From Sporosarcina sp. NCCP-2716 (GTDB taxonomy: Bacteria; Bacillota; Bacilli; Bacillales_A; Planococcaceae), in contig NZ_BRCF01000001.1 in NCBI RefSeq assembly GCF_023707985.1, forward strand, positions 121,967-185,966: a stretch of 64,000 nucleotides of DNA, given 5' to 3'. Below the pieces are notes generated by a model. The model saw nothing but the letters and a program-made list of their open reading frames with translations. It did not search any database and was not told where the DNA came from. Made by a program: the position numbers and the translations under genes. Positions 7,991-16,691 of the stretch are shown here, piece after piece; the first letter of the stretch is position 1, and each line of letters begins with the position of its first letter.

Positions 7991-8822
7991 TCCGGTACTC
8001 GCCAAAGAAGTGAAACTCCGCTTCCGCAGTCCGAAAAGCTTCGTCGGGGTTTTCCTATATTTGACGGCGATGTGCCTCTTCGTTTTCGGTTTTATCTACA
8101 CGACGACGAGCCTGTCGGGCACGATCTATTTCAAACCGTCGGAAAGTGTCATGCTGTTTTCGTTCCTGACGTTCATCCAGCTCGGGCTCGTGCTGTTCAT
8201 CACCCCCGGGCTGACAGCTGGCACGATCAGCGGGGAACGGGAGCGCCAGACGCTGCCCATGCTGCTGACGACGTCCCAGAGCTCGTTCCAAATCATTTCG
8301 GGGAAACTGCTGTCGTCCGTGCTGTTCCTGCTGCTGCTCATCGTCGCAGGGCTCCCGATCTACAGCCTGGTGTTCCTGTTCGGTGGGATTTCACCAGTGC
8401 TTCTGATGAAATCGCTGCTGTTCCTGTTCATCACCCTGCTGTCGATCGGCAGTCTCGGTGTCCTGTTCTCGACGCTCATCCGGAAGACGACGGTATCGAT
8501 GATCGCGACGTACGGCAGCATGCTGTTCTTCACGGCAGTGATCCCGTTCCTGTTCCTGATCATCGTGCAGATCAAACAGATGGGCGCCGGAGGTACAGGG
8601 ATAGCGGGGAAATCGTACATCGGCCATTTCCTCGCTTCCGTCAATCCGGAAATCTTCTTCGCGTCCCTGCTATCGAGCGATATCGGCATGGGCATCGAAG
8701 AGATGACACAAGTGCACTTCCCGTTATGGATCGGCTATGTGCTCTTCTATGGGCTGATCGCCGTCTTGTCGATCTGGCTGGCATCGAAACGTCTCCGGGT
8801 CAACATGAAGAAACGGAAGTAA
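7971..8822 (+). CDS. ABC transporter permease
   Basis: A 283-residue integral membrane protein with about six hydrophobic segments, resembling ABC-2 type permeases (GERERQTLPMLLTT is typical of the cytoplasmic loop in this group). The GTG start at 7971 follows AAAGGAG, inside the end of the ATPase gene. Partner of the preceding ATPase; the cargo is not evident. Downstream, only a few bases and a strong AAGGAGGG separate it from the next gene. Confidence 0.82.
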   Translation: MKAKLTNPVLAKEVKLRFRSPKSFVGVFLYLTAMCLFVFGFIYTTTSLSGTIYFKPSESVMLFSFLTFIQLGLVLFITPGLTAGTISGERERQTLPMLLTTSQSSFQIISGKLLSSVLFLLLLIVAGLPIYSLVFLFGGISPVLLMKSLLFLFITLLSIGSLGVLFSTLIRKTTVSMIATYGSMLFFTAVIPFLFLIIVQIKQMGAGGTGIAGKSYIGHFLASVNPEIFFASLLSSDIGMGIEEMTQVHFPLWIGYVLFYGLIAVLSIWLASKRLRVNMKKRK

Positions 8823-8831
8823 GGAGGGAGC

Positions 8832-10424
8832 ATGATGGCACAGCAGGAGAATAAGCGGAACCAGCTCGACCGTGCCGTGAAGAAAGTGAGAAGAAGTCTC
8901 CGGTTCGAGCAATTTGTCACAGAAGGCCCTAAAGGACTGCTGTGGATGCTCGCAAGCGCCCTTGCCGTCGTCATCCTGTCGAGGCTGTTCGTCTTCCCCG
9001 GATACGGAATGTATGCACTGGTGCTTGCTTGTTCTGCAGGAGTGCTTGCCGCCGTTCTGATGGTCCGGAAACGGGTCACGACGAAACAGGCGGTCCGGGC
9101 GCTCGACCGGTATTTGCCGGATAATCTGCTCGTGACAGCACTCGATCCGGTTGTACAGGACTCACCGTTCGGCAGTTTATTGACCGAACGCGTCATTTTA
9201 CGCCTCGAAGCCGCGCTGCATCTTTTCTCAAGGCGCAAGAAGCTGAAGCCCGACTGGAGAGTTGCAGGCGCGACAGCAGCGGCGGCCGTCCTCCTTCTCC
9301 TGCTGAATCTGTTCCCGTCACCTGCACAGCAGGAAGCGCGTGACTCGGCGGCCGAGAAGAAGGTCGTCGCCGAGCTGAAGAAACAGGCGGAAAAGATGGC
9401 GGAGAAAGCGGCGGCGCCTCAAGTGAAAAAGAAACTGGAAGCGCTCGCCGGGGACTTGAAGAAGCCGCAGACGTCCGAGCAGGCGCTGAAGGAATTCATC
9501 AAAACCCAGAAAGAACTGAAACACCGCCAGCAGCAGCTGAATAACAAAAAAGCCGCAGGTGCAGGCGCTGGTGAAGCCGGACAGCTGACAAGCGGAGAAG
9601 CGGGGGAGCTGAAAGAGCTGCAGCAGATCACATCCGGGCTGGCTGATGCGGGAGACAGGGCGTACAGGGATCTCGCAAGCATAGGGAAGGCACCGTCACT
9701 TCCCCAGCTGGCAGCCGGTGCTCAGAACGGAGATCAGAATGGTGATCAGAACGGCAATGCCGGTTCAGACGGATCAGGCAGCAGCCAGTCCGGCGGATCA
9801 CAGACGGGCGGCAGCAATTCTCCCGGCGCAGGCAGCGGCAAGCCGTCCGGGACACAAGGGACGGGGAGCCAAGGCCAGGGGATCGGGCAATCATCGGGCC
9901 AGAAGCCCGGCTCGGGGAACAGCAGTCAGCCGGGGAGCGGCCAGAGCCAAGGTTCCGGTAACGGACAGAGTTCAGGTCAGGGCCAAGGATCCGGCAACGG
10001 TCAGGGATCGGGTCAGGGTCAAGGCTCCGGCAATGGTCAGGGATCGGGTCAGAGTCAAGGATCCGGCAATGGCCAGGGATCGGGACAGGGTCAAGGCTCC
10101 GGCAATGGCCAGGGATCGGGTCAGGGTCAAGGCTCCGGCCAGGGCTCAGGAGCCGGTACCGGATCTGGCGGCAGGAACCTTCTTGCAATACCCGGCGACC
10201 GGCTCGGAAAGCCGGGCAGTTCAGTGACGGACGGCGGACAGCTCGGAAAAGGGGACGCCGCCCAATCGACGGACAAGAAGACGGATACCCGGAAAGGGAC
10301 GGTCCGGCCATACGAAGAAGTGGTCGGGCAGTATAAGGACTCGTATTTGAAACAGACGGAACAGCTGCCGTTGTCACCGGAGCTTGAAAAGATCGTGACC
10401 GATTATTTTTCTTCGATTGAATGA
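8832..10424 (+). CDS. Membrane protein with coiled coil and Gly/Ser/Gln repeat
   Basis: A 530-residue protein with no recognised catalytic domain. Two hydrophobic segments lie at about 38-78 and a third at about 143-163. Then comes a Lys/Glu/Ala-rich, probably coiled-coil region (about 170-240), a linker, and a highly repetitive Gly/Ser/Gln/Asn stretch (about 295-445) built on a 12-residue unit such as GQGQGSGNGQGS. The last 80 residues are ordinary and end in YEEVVGQYKDSYLKQTEQLP and an acidic tail. DUF4175-like proteins occupy this slot in similar operons, but I cannot assign it. ATG 8832 or 8835 both follow AAGGAGGG. Confidence 0.72.
   Translation: MMAQQENKRNQLDRAVKKVRRSLRFEQFVTEGPKGLLWMLASALAVVILSRLFVFPGYGMYALVLACSAGVLAAVLMVRKRVTTKQAVRALDRYLPDNLLVTALDPVVQDSPFGSLLTERVILRLEAALHLFSRRKKLKPDWRVAGATAAAAVLLLLLNLFPSPAQQEARDSAAEKKVVAELKKQAEKMAEKAAAPQVKKKLEALAGDLKKPQTSEQALKEFIKTQKELKHRQQQLNNKKAAGAGAGEAGQLTSGEAGELKELQQITSGLADAGDRAYRDLASIGKAPSLPQLAAGAQNGDQNGDQNGNAGSDGSGSSQSGGSQTGGSNSPGAGSGKPSGTQGTGSQGQGIGQSSGQKPGSGNSSQPGSGQSQGSGNGQSSGQGQGSGNGQGSGQGQGSGNGQGSGQSQGSGNGQGSGQGQGSGNGQGSGQGQGSGQGSGAGTGSGGRNLLAIPGDRLGKPGSSVTDGGQLGKGDAAQSTDKKTDTRKGTVRPYEEVVGQYKDSYLKQTEQLPLSPELEKIVTDYFSSIE
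9939..10151 (+). repeat. 36-bp coding minisatellite
   Basis: About six tandem 36-bp copies starting at 9939, 9975, 10011, 10047, 10083 and 10119 (last partial), each coding for one 12-residue Gly/Ser/Gln/Asn unit. Copies differ mostly at synonymous positions, so the repeat is under protein-level constraint but is expected to vary in copy number. Confidence 0.88.
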
Positions 10425-10446
10425 TACACGGAAGGGGGAAGAGGGA

Positions 10447-11439
10447 ATGACTGCATCTCTTGAACGTTTTGAAGAAATGAGCAGCCGGATGGCGGAGGTG
10501 AAGGAGGAAATCGGGAAATTCATCGTCGGCCAGCAGGAAGCGGTCGACTATTCCCTGCTGTCGATCCTGGCAGGAGGGCATGCGCTGCTGGAAGGGGCGC
10601 CGGGTCTCGGCAAGACGATGCTTATCCGGACGATCAGCGAAGTGCTCGATCTGTCATTCAAACGGATCCAATTCACGCCTGACCTGATGCCGTCCGATAT
10701 TACAGGAACGACTTTACTTGAGCGGGGGGATGACGGACGGCAGCAGTTTTCGTTCCGCGAAGGGCCGCTGTTCAGCCAGCTCGTCCTCGCCGATGAGATC
10801 AACCGGGCGACGCCGAAAACCCAGAGTGCCCTGCTGGAAGCGATGGGGGAGAAGACTGTGACCGTCCTCGGGGAGACTTATCCGATGGCCGCTCCTTTCT
10901 TTGTCCTCGCGACACAGAACCCGATCGACCTGGAGGGGACCTATCCGCTGCCGGAAGCGCAGCTGGACCGGTTCCTGTGCAAGATCATCTTGCAGCACCC
11001 GACTGGTCAGGAGCTGAAAGAAATCATCCGGAGGACGACGGGGACGGAAACGGTCCGTATCAGGAAAGTGATGAACGATACGGATGTGCTGGCTGCCCAG
11101 GAACTCGTCAGGGAAATCGTGATTGCAGAGGAGATGATCGATTATGCGGTCCAGCTCGTCACGGACACGCAGCCGGACGCGGGCGACCGGAATGACTGGG
11201 CTCGGTATGTCCAATTCGGGAGCGGTCCGCGGGGCCTGCAGGCGATGATCCGCCTGGCGAAAGCGCGGGCATTCCTGGCGGGCCGTATCCACGTTTCAAT
11301 CGCAGACTTGCGGACAGTGGCCAAACCGGCACTCTTGCACCGGATCCAGCTCAATTATGAAGCAGAGGCGGAAGGCATTACACCGGAGCTCTTCCTCGAT
11401 CATGTGCTTGAAAACCTGCGGAGGGAGGCGGTCCGCTGA
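10447..11439 (+). CDS. MoxR-family AAA+ ATPase
   Basis: A 330-residue AAA+ ATPase of the MoxR family. Walker A is GAPGLGKT, Walker B LADEINRA, sensor 1 FVLATQNP, and the C-terminal lid follows LPEAQLDRF. MoxR ATPases act as chaperones or remodelling factors for vWA-domain partners, which are encoded directly downstream. The ATG at 10447 has AAGGGGG 8 bases upstream; the frame also opens at 10417 inside the preceding gene. Its stop overlaps the DUF58 start by one base (TGATG). Confidence 0.88.
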   Translation: MTASLERFEEMSSRMAEVKEEIGKFIVGQQEAVDYSLLSILAGGHALLEGAPGLGKTMLIRTISEVLDLSFKRIQFTPDLMPSDITGTTLLERGDDGRQQFSFREGPLFSQLVLADEINRATPKTQSALLEAMGEKTVTVLGETYPMAAPFFVLATQNPIDLEGTYPLPEAQLDRFLCKIILQHPTGQELKEIIRRTTGTETVRIRKVMNDTDVLAAQELVREIVIAEEMIDYAVQLVTDTQPDAGDRNDWARYVQFGSGPRGLQAMIRLAKARAFLAGRIHVSIADLRTVAKPALLHRIQLNYEAEAEGITPELFLDHVLENLRREAVR

Positions 11440-12305
11440 TGACGCTGCTGTTCCCGCCAAGTCTGGCTGCCCGCATCGGACGTCTGGCATTCGTCCGGTA
11501 TGGCGGCAGGCTCGGACATCACAAAGGAGGCCACCTTTCGAAGAAGACAGGTGCCTCACTCGAGTTCTCGGATTTCAAGGAGTACCATCCGGGTGATGAC
11601 ATCCGGCATATCGACTGGAATGTCTACGCACGGACGGATACATATTACGTCAAACAGTTTCTGGATGAACAGGAGCTGCGCGTTCATATCGTGCTAGATG
11701 CGAGCCGGTCGATGGATTTTGAAGGGAAATGGCCGTTTGCGCAGCAGATCGCCATCGGCCTCGGGCAGATCGCATTGAAGAACGGGGATGGCGTCTCCAT
11801 CAGCAGGACGGCGGACGCAGCGGAGAAACCGGTGAAACGAAAAGGTGCCGCACAGTCGAAGGCCTGGACGTCCAGGATTGCGTCCTTTGACGAGCCTTCC
11901 GGAAACCGGGCCGTTACGGACAGCCTGGCGGGCATCCCCCACGGGACCTCCCTGCTGTTCATCATCACCGATGCGCTCGAGCCGAATGATGTGCTGCACG
12001 ACTGGTTCCGGAGTCTTGCGGCACGGTGCCGGGACGTCAGGCTGATCGTCGTCCGGTCAGCTGCTGAGCAGCATCCGGACTTCAGCGGTGATCTAAGGCT
12101 GGTCGACAGCGAAGACGATCGGCAGGCGGAAGTATCCATGACTTCCTCTGCGGAGCAGGCTTACTTGCACAGAGCGGAGCAGCACAAAAAGAAACTGCTG
12201 GAAAGTGCTGCGAAATACGGCGTGGATGTCCTGTTCACGTCACCGCAGACCGGGCCGGAGAATGTATTCTCAAGGCAGATGAGGGACGCGCGTTGGGTTC
12301 GGTAA
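11439..12305 (+). CDS. DUF58 domain protein
   Basis: A 288-residue DUF58 protein, the usual partner of MoxR. The diagnostic block EFSDFKEYHPGDDIRHIDW is followed by a vWA-like start, VLDASRSM, which keeps the DxSxS metal-site pattern. No membrane segment is evident, so it is probably cytosolic or peripheral. Start and stop are tightly coupled to moxR upstream (1-bp overlap), with 21 bp to the next gene. Confidence 0.86.
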   Translation: MTLLFPPSLAARIGRLAFVRYGGRLGHHKGGHLSKKTGASLEFSDFKEYHPGDDIRHIDWNVYARTDTYYVKQFLDEQELRVHIVLDASRSMDFEGKWPFAQQIAIGLGQIALKNGDGVSISRTADAAEKPVKRKGAAQSKAWTSRIASFDEPSGNRAVTDSLAGIPHGTSLLFIITDALEPNDVLHDWFRSLAARCRDVRLIVVRSAAEQHPDFSGDLRLVDSEDDRQAEVSMTSSAEQAYLHRAEQHKKKLLESAAKYGVDVLFTSPQTGPENVFSRQMRDARWVR

Positions 12306-12326
12306 TACGGAAAAGGGGGGACACCG

Positions 12327-14078
12327 ATGGGATTCAGCAGCCTTTATAATCTATGGACACTCGTTTTCCCGGCGGCCCTCCTGCTCTATTACTTGTTCAG
12401 GAAACGGTTCCAGCCGAAGACGGTCTCCTCCGTACTGTTCTGGCAGGCGGACCGTCAGGAGGAGCACGTCTCGCCGTTCATCCGCAACCTGCAGCGGAAC
12501 AGCCTCTTCTACCTGCAGCTGTTCGCGCTCCTGCTGTTTGTCTGGCTGCTGCTCGGCCCGTATTTGAAGCAGGACAGGAGCAGCGGTGTGCCGCTCTTCT
12601 TCGTCGTCGACAGCTCCGCAGCCATGCTTGCGTCACCCGGAGGCACGTCTCTGTTCGACAGCAGCCGGGAAGCGATGAAGAAGCTGATGCTGGATGAGGA
12701 GGAAAACCGTCCGGTCACGATCATCACGACAGGCGAGGAGCCGGCGGTCGCCCTGGAGGCGAAAAGCCCTTCCGAGGCAGCAGCCGTATTGGATAAACTC
12801 CGCGTCAATTACGCGGATCCTTCGATGCAGCAGGCGATCGAACTCGTCCGTGCGCAGCTCGGTGAGGAAAACGCGGAAGTCCATATTTTCACGGACCGGT
12901 TCGACCGTTCCGAGTTCAAGGAAGAGACGGAAGGGGTCAGTTGGCAGGTACATGCGAACAGCAGGCCGGCAGCCAACCGGTCCATCGTCCGTTTCGGAGC
13001 GGTCCGGAGCGGCGGTACGGTCACGGCCATCGTCAAACTCTCGAGTGACTCCGAAACGGCTCAGCCGGGGACAGTCTTATTGAAAGATGCAGCAACCGGC
13101 ACGGTGCTCGCCCAGAAGCCGACATCGGGGGAACCTGATGAAGAGGAGACCATCGCGTTCAAGGACGTGAAGACAGATGCGGCGGCCTTGTCGGCGGAAC
13201 TGCAGACGAAGGATGATTATGCCGCTGACAATGTAAGCTTTGCCCTGCTCGGAAACGAACCCCGGGCCATCGCGGTCGATCCGTCACTCCATGAACTGCT
13301 GCGAAAGGCGGTTGAAGCGATCCAGGAAGATATCATTACAGATGACGGGAACCGCAGTGTACCGAAAGATGCATTGCGGATCACCCGGTCGTCGGATGCA
13401 CTGACGGAAGGGGACCGTCCTGTCCTGCTGATCGGCAGGGTCGATGCTGAATCTGAGGCTGCAGAAGGTGATCTCCGCTTCACGGACGATCCGCTGTTCT
13501 CCGTCGCCGCCCCGAAAGAGATGTATGTCGAATCGGTCTATCCGCCATTCGAAGGGTATGAAATCCTTGCCCGGATCGGGGATTCGCCGCTCATCCAGCG
13601 CTCGCCGAGGGGGGACCTCATCTTCCTCGCTGACCTGGAAGCGACGGACTGGCCGCTGCAGCCGACATTCCCGCTGTTCATCTGGAGTGCCGTGAAGTCG
13701 TTGTCGGAAGAGTCTGCGACGCTCGGGACATTCACCCCGATGCAGCGGAAGTCCGTCCTCATGGCGTCGCCCGCAGACTTGTACGATATGGAAGGTGAGT
13801 ATCTGTCGACTGCGGAAGCGGCGAATACGCTTGAGGCACCGGCGCGTCCGGGGATCTACCGGGCAGCTGACGGCTCCGCTGAAAAGCTGCTGGCCGTCCA
13901 GCTGGCGCCTTCGCAGCACACCGTGAACACCGGGGAATCCTACACAGCCGGAAAACTTGCCGGTACAACGGGCACGACGACAACGCGTAAGCCGATCGTC
14001 TGGCCATTCGTCTTAGTTCTTTTAGTTCTGATGACTGCCGAATGGGAGGTGCAGAGACGCCGTGGATATCCGTATTGA
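12327..14078 (+). CDS. BatA-like membrane protein with degenerate vWA domain
   Basis: A 583-residue protein of the BatA type. Two N-terminal hydrophobic segments (LWTLVFPAALLLYYLF and SLFYLQLFALLLFVWLLLG) flank a basic loop and are followed by a vWA-like domain starting FFVVDSSAAM. Here the expected DxSxS metal-site motif reads DSSAA, so the third side chain is lost and metal binding may be impaired. One more membrane segment lies near the C-terminus (KPIVWPFVLVLLVLMTAEW). It overlaps the next gene by 17 bp. The start at 12327 follows AAAGGGGGG. Confidence 0.78.
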   Translation: MGFSSLYNLWTLVFPAALLLYYLFRKRFQPKTVSSVLFWQADRQEEHVSPFIRNLQRNSLFYLQLFALLLFVWLLLGPYLKQDRSSGVPLFFVVDSSAAMLASPGGTSLFDSSREAMKKLMLDEEENRPVTIITTGEEPAVALEAKSPSEAAAVLDKLRVNYADPSMQQAIELVRAQLGEENAEVHIFTDRFDRSEFKEETEGVSWQVHANSRPAANRSIVRFGAVRSGGTVTAIVKLSSDSETAQPGTVLLKDAATGTVLAQKPTSGEPDEEETIAFKDVKTDAAALSAELQTKDDYAADNVSFALLGNEPRAIAVDPSLHELLRKAVEAIQEDIITDDGNRSVPKDALRITRSSDALTEGDRPVLLIGRVDAESEAAEGDLRFTDDPLFSVAAPKEMYVESVYPPFEGYEILARIGDSPLIQRSPRGDLIFLADLEATDWPLQPTFPLFIWSAVKSLSEESATLGTFTPMQRKSVLMASPADLYDMEGEYLSTAEAANTLEAPARPGIYRAADGSAEKLLAVQLAPSQHTVNTGESYTAGKLAGTTGTTTTRKPIVWPFVLVLLVLMTAEWEVQRRRGYPY

Positions 14079-16647
14079 ACACCCGCTCTGGCTGTTGCTT
14101 CTGCTGCCGCTGATCGCTTATCTCGTATTCGCCTGGAAGACTCCTGGCAGGAAATCGGGGAGGACGCGTCTCATCTTCCTGTTCCGGACAGCCGCATCCG
14201 TACTGCTGATCAGTGCGTTGGCGACACCGTATCTCGTGCTCCCGAATGACAGGGAACAGATTCTGATCGTTGCCGACCGGTCCGCTTCAGCCGGAGCTTC
14301 TGCGAAAGAGATCGACGGTTTCATCGACGCGGGCATCCGTTATCGGAAAGACCATCAGTCCGCGGGCATCTACTCCTTTGCCGGAGATTTCCGGACGGAT
14401 GTACCGCTGTCGGATGCAATACCGCATCCCGGCGAGCCCCGGGTTATGCAGCAGCCCGGTGAAACGGACATCGAGAAGGCCGTCTCCCTCGCGCTTGCCG
14501 CAGCCGACAGCCGGCTTGCTGCGCGTATCGTGCTGCTGTCGGACGGCAGGGAGACGAAAGGGGATATCCGTTCCTATACGCGCAAATTGACCGGCGGACG
14601 CGTCCAGATCGATGCACTGGCGCTGCCGGATGCCGATGTGCGGGATGCCGCCGTGACGAAACTTGAACTGCCCCGTACGGCCTATGCCGGACAGCAGCAG
14701 CTCATGACGGTAGAAGTCGAGTCGTCCGATCGGATGGACGGCACGCTGATGATCTATGAGGACGACCGGCTGCTCGGGGAAAACCGTGTGACGCTCGTGC
14801 CGGGCGTGAACCAGTTCACCTACCCGGTCAAGACCGATCGTACAGGGCTGCTCAAGTACGAAGCGAAACTTGTTGCGGATGATGATCATTTCCTCGAGAA
14901 CAACCGGCTGTTCGCCGCTGTCTCGATACAGGGCAAGCCGGCTGTCCTCGTCGTCGAAACGGAGGACGATCCATCGGTCATTCCCGGCCTGCTCGATTCC
15001 AGTGCGGTTCAGGTGACGGCGATGAAAGCGGAAGAGCTGCCTGCCACACTGACGGGATACATGCCGTACAGTGCTATCATTTTCGACAATGTGCCGGGCA
15101 CGCTCGTCGGGGAGGAGAAGATGGGGCTGATCGAACAGGCGGTCAAAAACTTCGGAACCGGCTTCCTGATGACCGGCGGGGAAAACAGTTTCGGTCTCGG
15201 CGGCTACTTCAAGACCCCTGTCGAAAAGCTCCTGCCGGTCGAAATGGAAGTGAAAGGGAAGGAAGAACTGCCTTCGCTCGGTCTGGTGATCGTCATGGAC
15301 CGCTCCGGCAGCATGAGCGGGTCCAAACTCACCCTTGCCCGGGAAGCGGCTGCGCGGTCCGTCGATCTGCTGAGGGAGCAGGATACATTCGGCTTCACCG
15401 CTTTCGATGAACAGATCTGGGAAATCGTGCCCGCTTCACCGCTCGAAGATAAGGAAGACGTCACCGCCAAGATTTTATCTGTCTCGGCAGGAGGCGGGAC
15501 AATGATCTTTCCATCCGTCGAAAAGGCGTATGCGGATCTGGCGGAACTGAAGCTTCAGCGCAAGCACATCATCCTGCTGACAGACGGACAGTCCCCGATG
15601 CCTCCTGGTTATCTCGACACGATCGCCGAAGGCAAGTCTGCCAACACGACGCTGTCCACCGTTGGCATCGGAGCGGACGCCGACCAACGGCTGCTGGAAG
15701 GAATGGCGGAAGCTGGAGGCGGCCGTTATTACGGCGTGACCGACGAATCGACCGTTCCTGCAATCCTGTCGCGGGAAACGATCACGATGACGAGGACGTA
15801 CATCGAAGACGATCCGTTCTACATGCAGCTCGGCGGTATCGCGGACTGGAACGAACTGTTCGCGGGAGGTGTCCCGCAGATGAACGCCTATATCGCGACG
15901 AGCGTTAAGCAGACGGCTGATACAGCAGGAAAGAGTCCGAAAGGCGATCCGATCCTAGCCGAATGGAAATACGGCCTCGGCCGCACCGCTGCCTTCACGT
16001 CCGATTCGTCCGGCAAGTGGTCGGGCGGGCTCGCTGCGTGGGACCGTTATCCCGATTTCTGGCAGACGGCCCTGAAACGGATCCTGCCATCCTACAGTTC
16101 AGCTCCGTTCACCGTGACGCAGGGGGCGGGAGGAACGTTCACCATTTCGGATGAAGGCGGCAAATCCGCGTTCCTCGAAGTGACCGCCGTAACGGAAGAT
16201 GGCAAAGAGATCGAGGTGACGGAAGAACAGACGGCGCCGGGTAAAGTTACAGTCACACTCGATACAGAACCGGGGCTCGTGTACCTGGGGGTCAAGGATG
16301 ACCAGGGCGCCTTTTTCGAAACCGGTGTCACGGTGCCGTATGGAGATGAATACCGGCCGGGCAAGACGGACATGGCGCTGCTGAAACAGCTGACGGATCA
16401 GACGGGCGGCAGATTGCTCACTGACCCGAAAGAGATGTTCCGGGCGCATCCGTACAAAAGCCATGACGAACGTACGGTGACCGCCTGGCTCCTGTTCGCG
16501 GCGCTCCTGTTCTTTTTCGCGGATATTACGCTGCGCCGCTTCAGCAGGATCCTGCCAAAAGCGAAACCTGCATCGCCTGCGGCTGATCTGGAAGCCGAAC
16601 CGGATACGAATATTTCCAAACTGCTGAAACAGCAGCGCAGACGATGA
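14062..16647 (+). CDS. Membrane protein with two vWA domains
   Basis: An 861-residue protein, the last in the operon. Two N-terminal hydrophobic segments precede a first vWA-like domain (VADRSASAG metal-site motif, later VLLSDGRETKGD). A glutamine-amidotransferase-like region follows (GFLMTGGENSFGLGGY), then a second complete vWA domain (VMDRSGSMSGSK, later LLTDGQSPMP). A beta-rich region and one C-terminal membrane segment (WLLFAALLFFFADITL) complete it. The GTG start lies inside the preceding gene. The function is unknown; family and context suggest envelope-located complex assembly with MoxR. Confidence 0.8.
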   Translation: MDIRIEHPLWLLLLLPLIAYLVFAWKTPGRKSGRTRLIFLFRTAASVLLISALATPYLVLPNDREQILIVADRSASAGASAKEIDGFIDAGIRYRKDHQSAGIYSFAGDFRTDVPLSDAIPHPGEPRVMQQPGETDIEKAVSLALAAADSRLAARIVLLSDGRETKGDIRSYTRKLTGGRVQIDALALPDADVRDAAVTKLELPRTAYAGQQQLMTVEVESSDRMDGTLMIYEDDRLLGENRVTLVPGVNQFTYPVKTDRTGLLKYEAKLVADDDHFLENNRLFAAVSIQGKPAVLVVETEDDPSVIPGLLDSSAVQVTAMKAEELPATLTGYMPYSAIIFDNVPGTLVGEEKMGLIEQAVKNFGTGFLMTGGENSFGLGGYFKTPVEKLLPVEMEVKGKEELPSLGLVIVMDRSGSMSGSKLTLAREAAARSVDLLREQDTFGFTAFDEQIWEIVPASPLEDKEDVTAKILSVSAGGGTMIFPSVEKAYADLAELKLQRKHIILLTDGQSPMPPGYLDTIAEGKSANTTLSTVGIGADADQRLLEGMAEAGGGRYYGVTDESTVPAILSRETITMTRTYIEDDPFYMQLGGIADWNELFAGGVPQMNAYIATSVKQTADTAGKSPKGDPILAEWKYGLGRTAAFTSDSSGKWSGGLAAWDRYPDFWQTALKRILPSYSSAPFTVTQGAGGTFTISDEGGKSAFLEVTAVTEDGKEIEVTEEQTAPGKVTVTLDTEPGLVYLGVKDDQGAFFETGVTVPYGDEYRPGKTDMALLKQLTDQTGGRLLTDPKEMFRAHPYKSHDERTVTAWLLFAALLFFFADITLRRFSRILPKAKPASPAADLEAEPDTNISKLLKQQRRR

Positions 16648-16691
16648 AAAAGTCCTGCCGCACCTATGATAAGGTGCAGCAGGACTTTTTT
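16647..16691. terminator. Bidirectional terminator, vWA operon / MFS
   Basis: A long hairpin with AAAAAGTCCTGC on the left and GCAGGACTTTTT on the right, extended by inner pairing GCACCT/AGGTGC. A-run and T-run flank both sides, so it serves the convergent operon and MFS gene. Confidence 0.9.

Noticed and set aside
9628-10581. 317-residue minus-strand ORF with Arg/Pro/Asp repeats
   Set aside because: Its repeats are the reverse reading of the coding minisatellite, with no ribosome site and no family resemblance.
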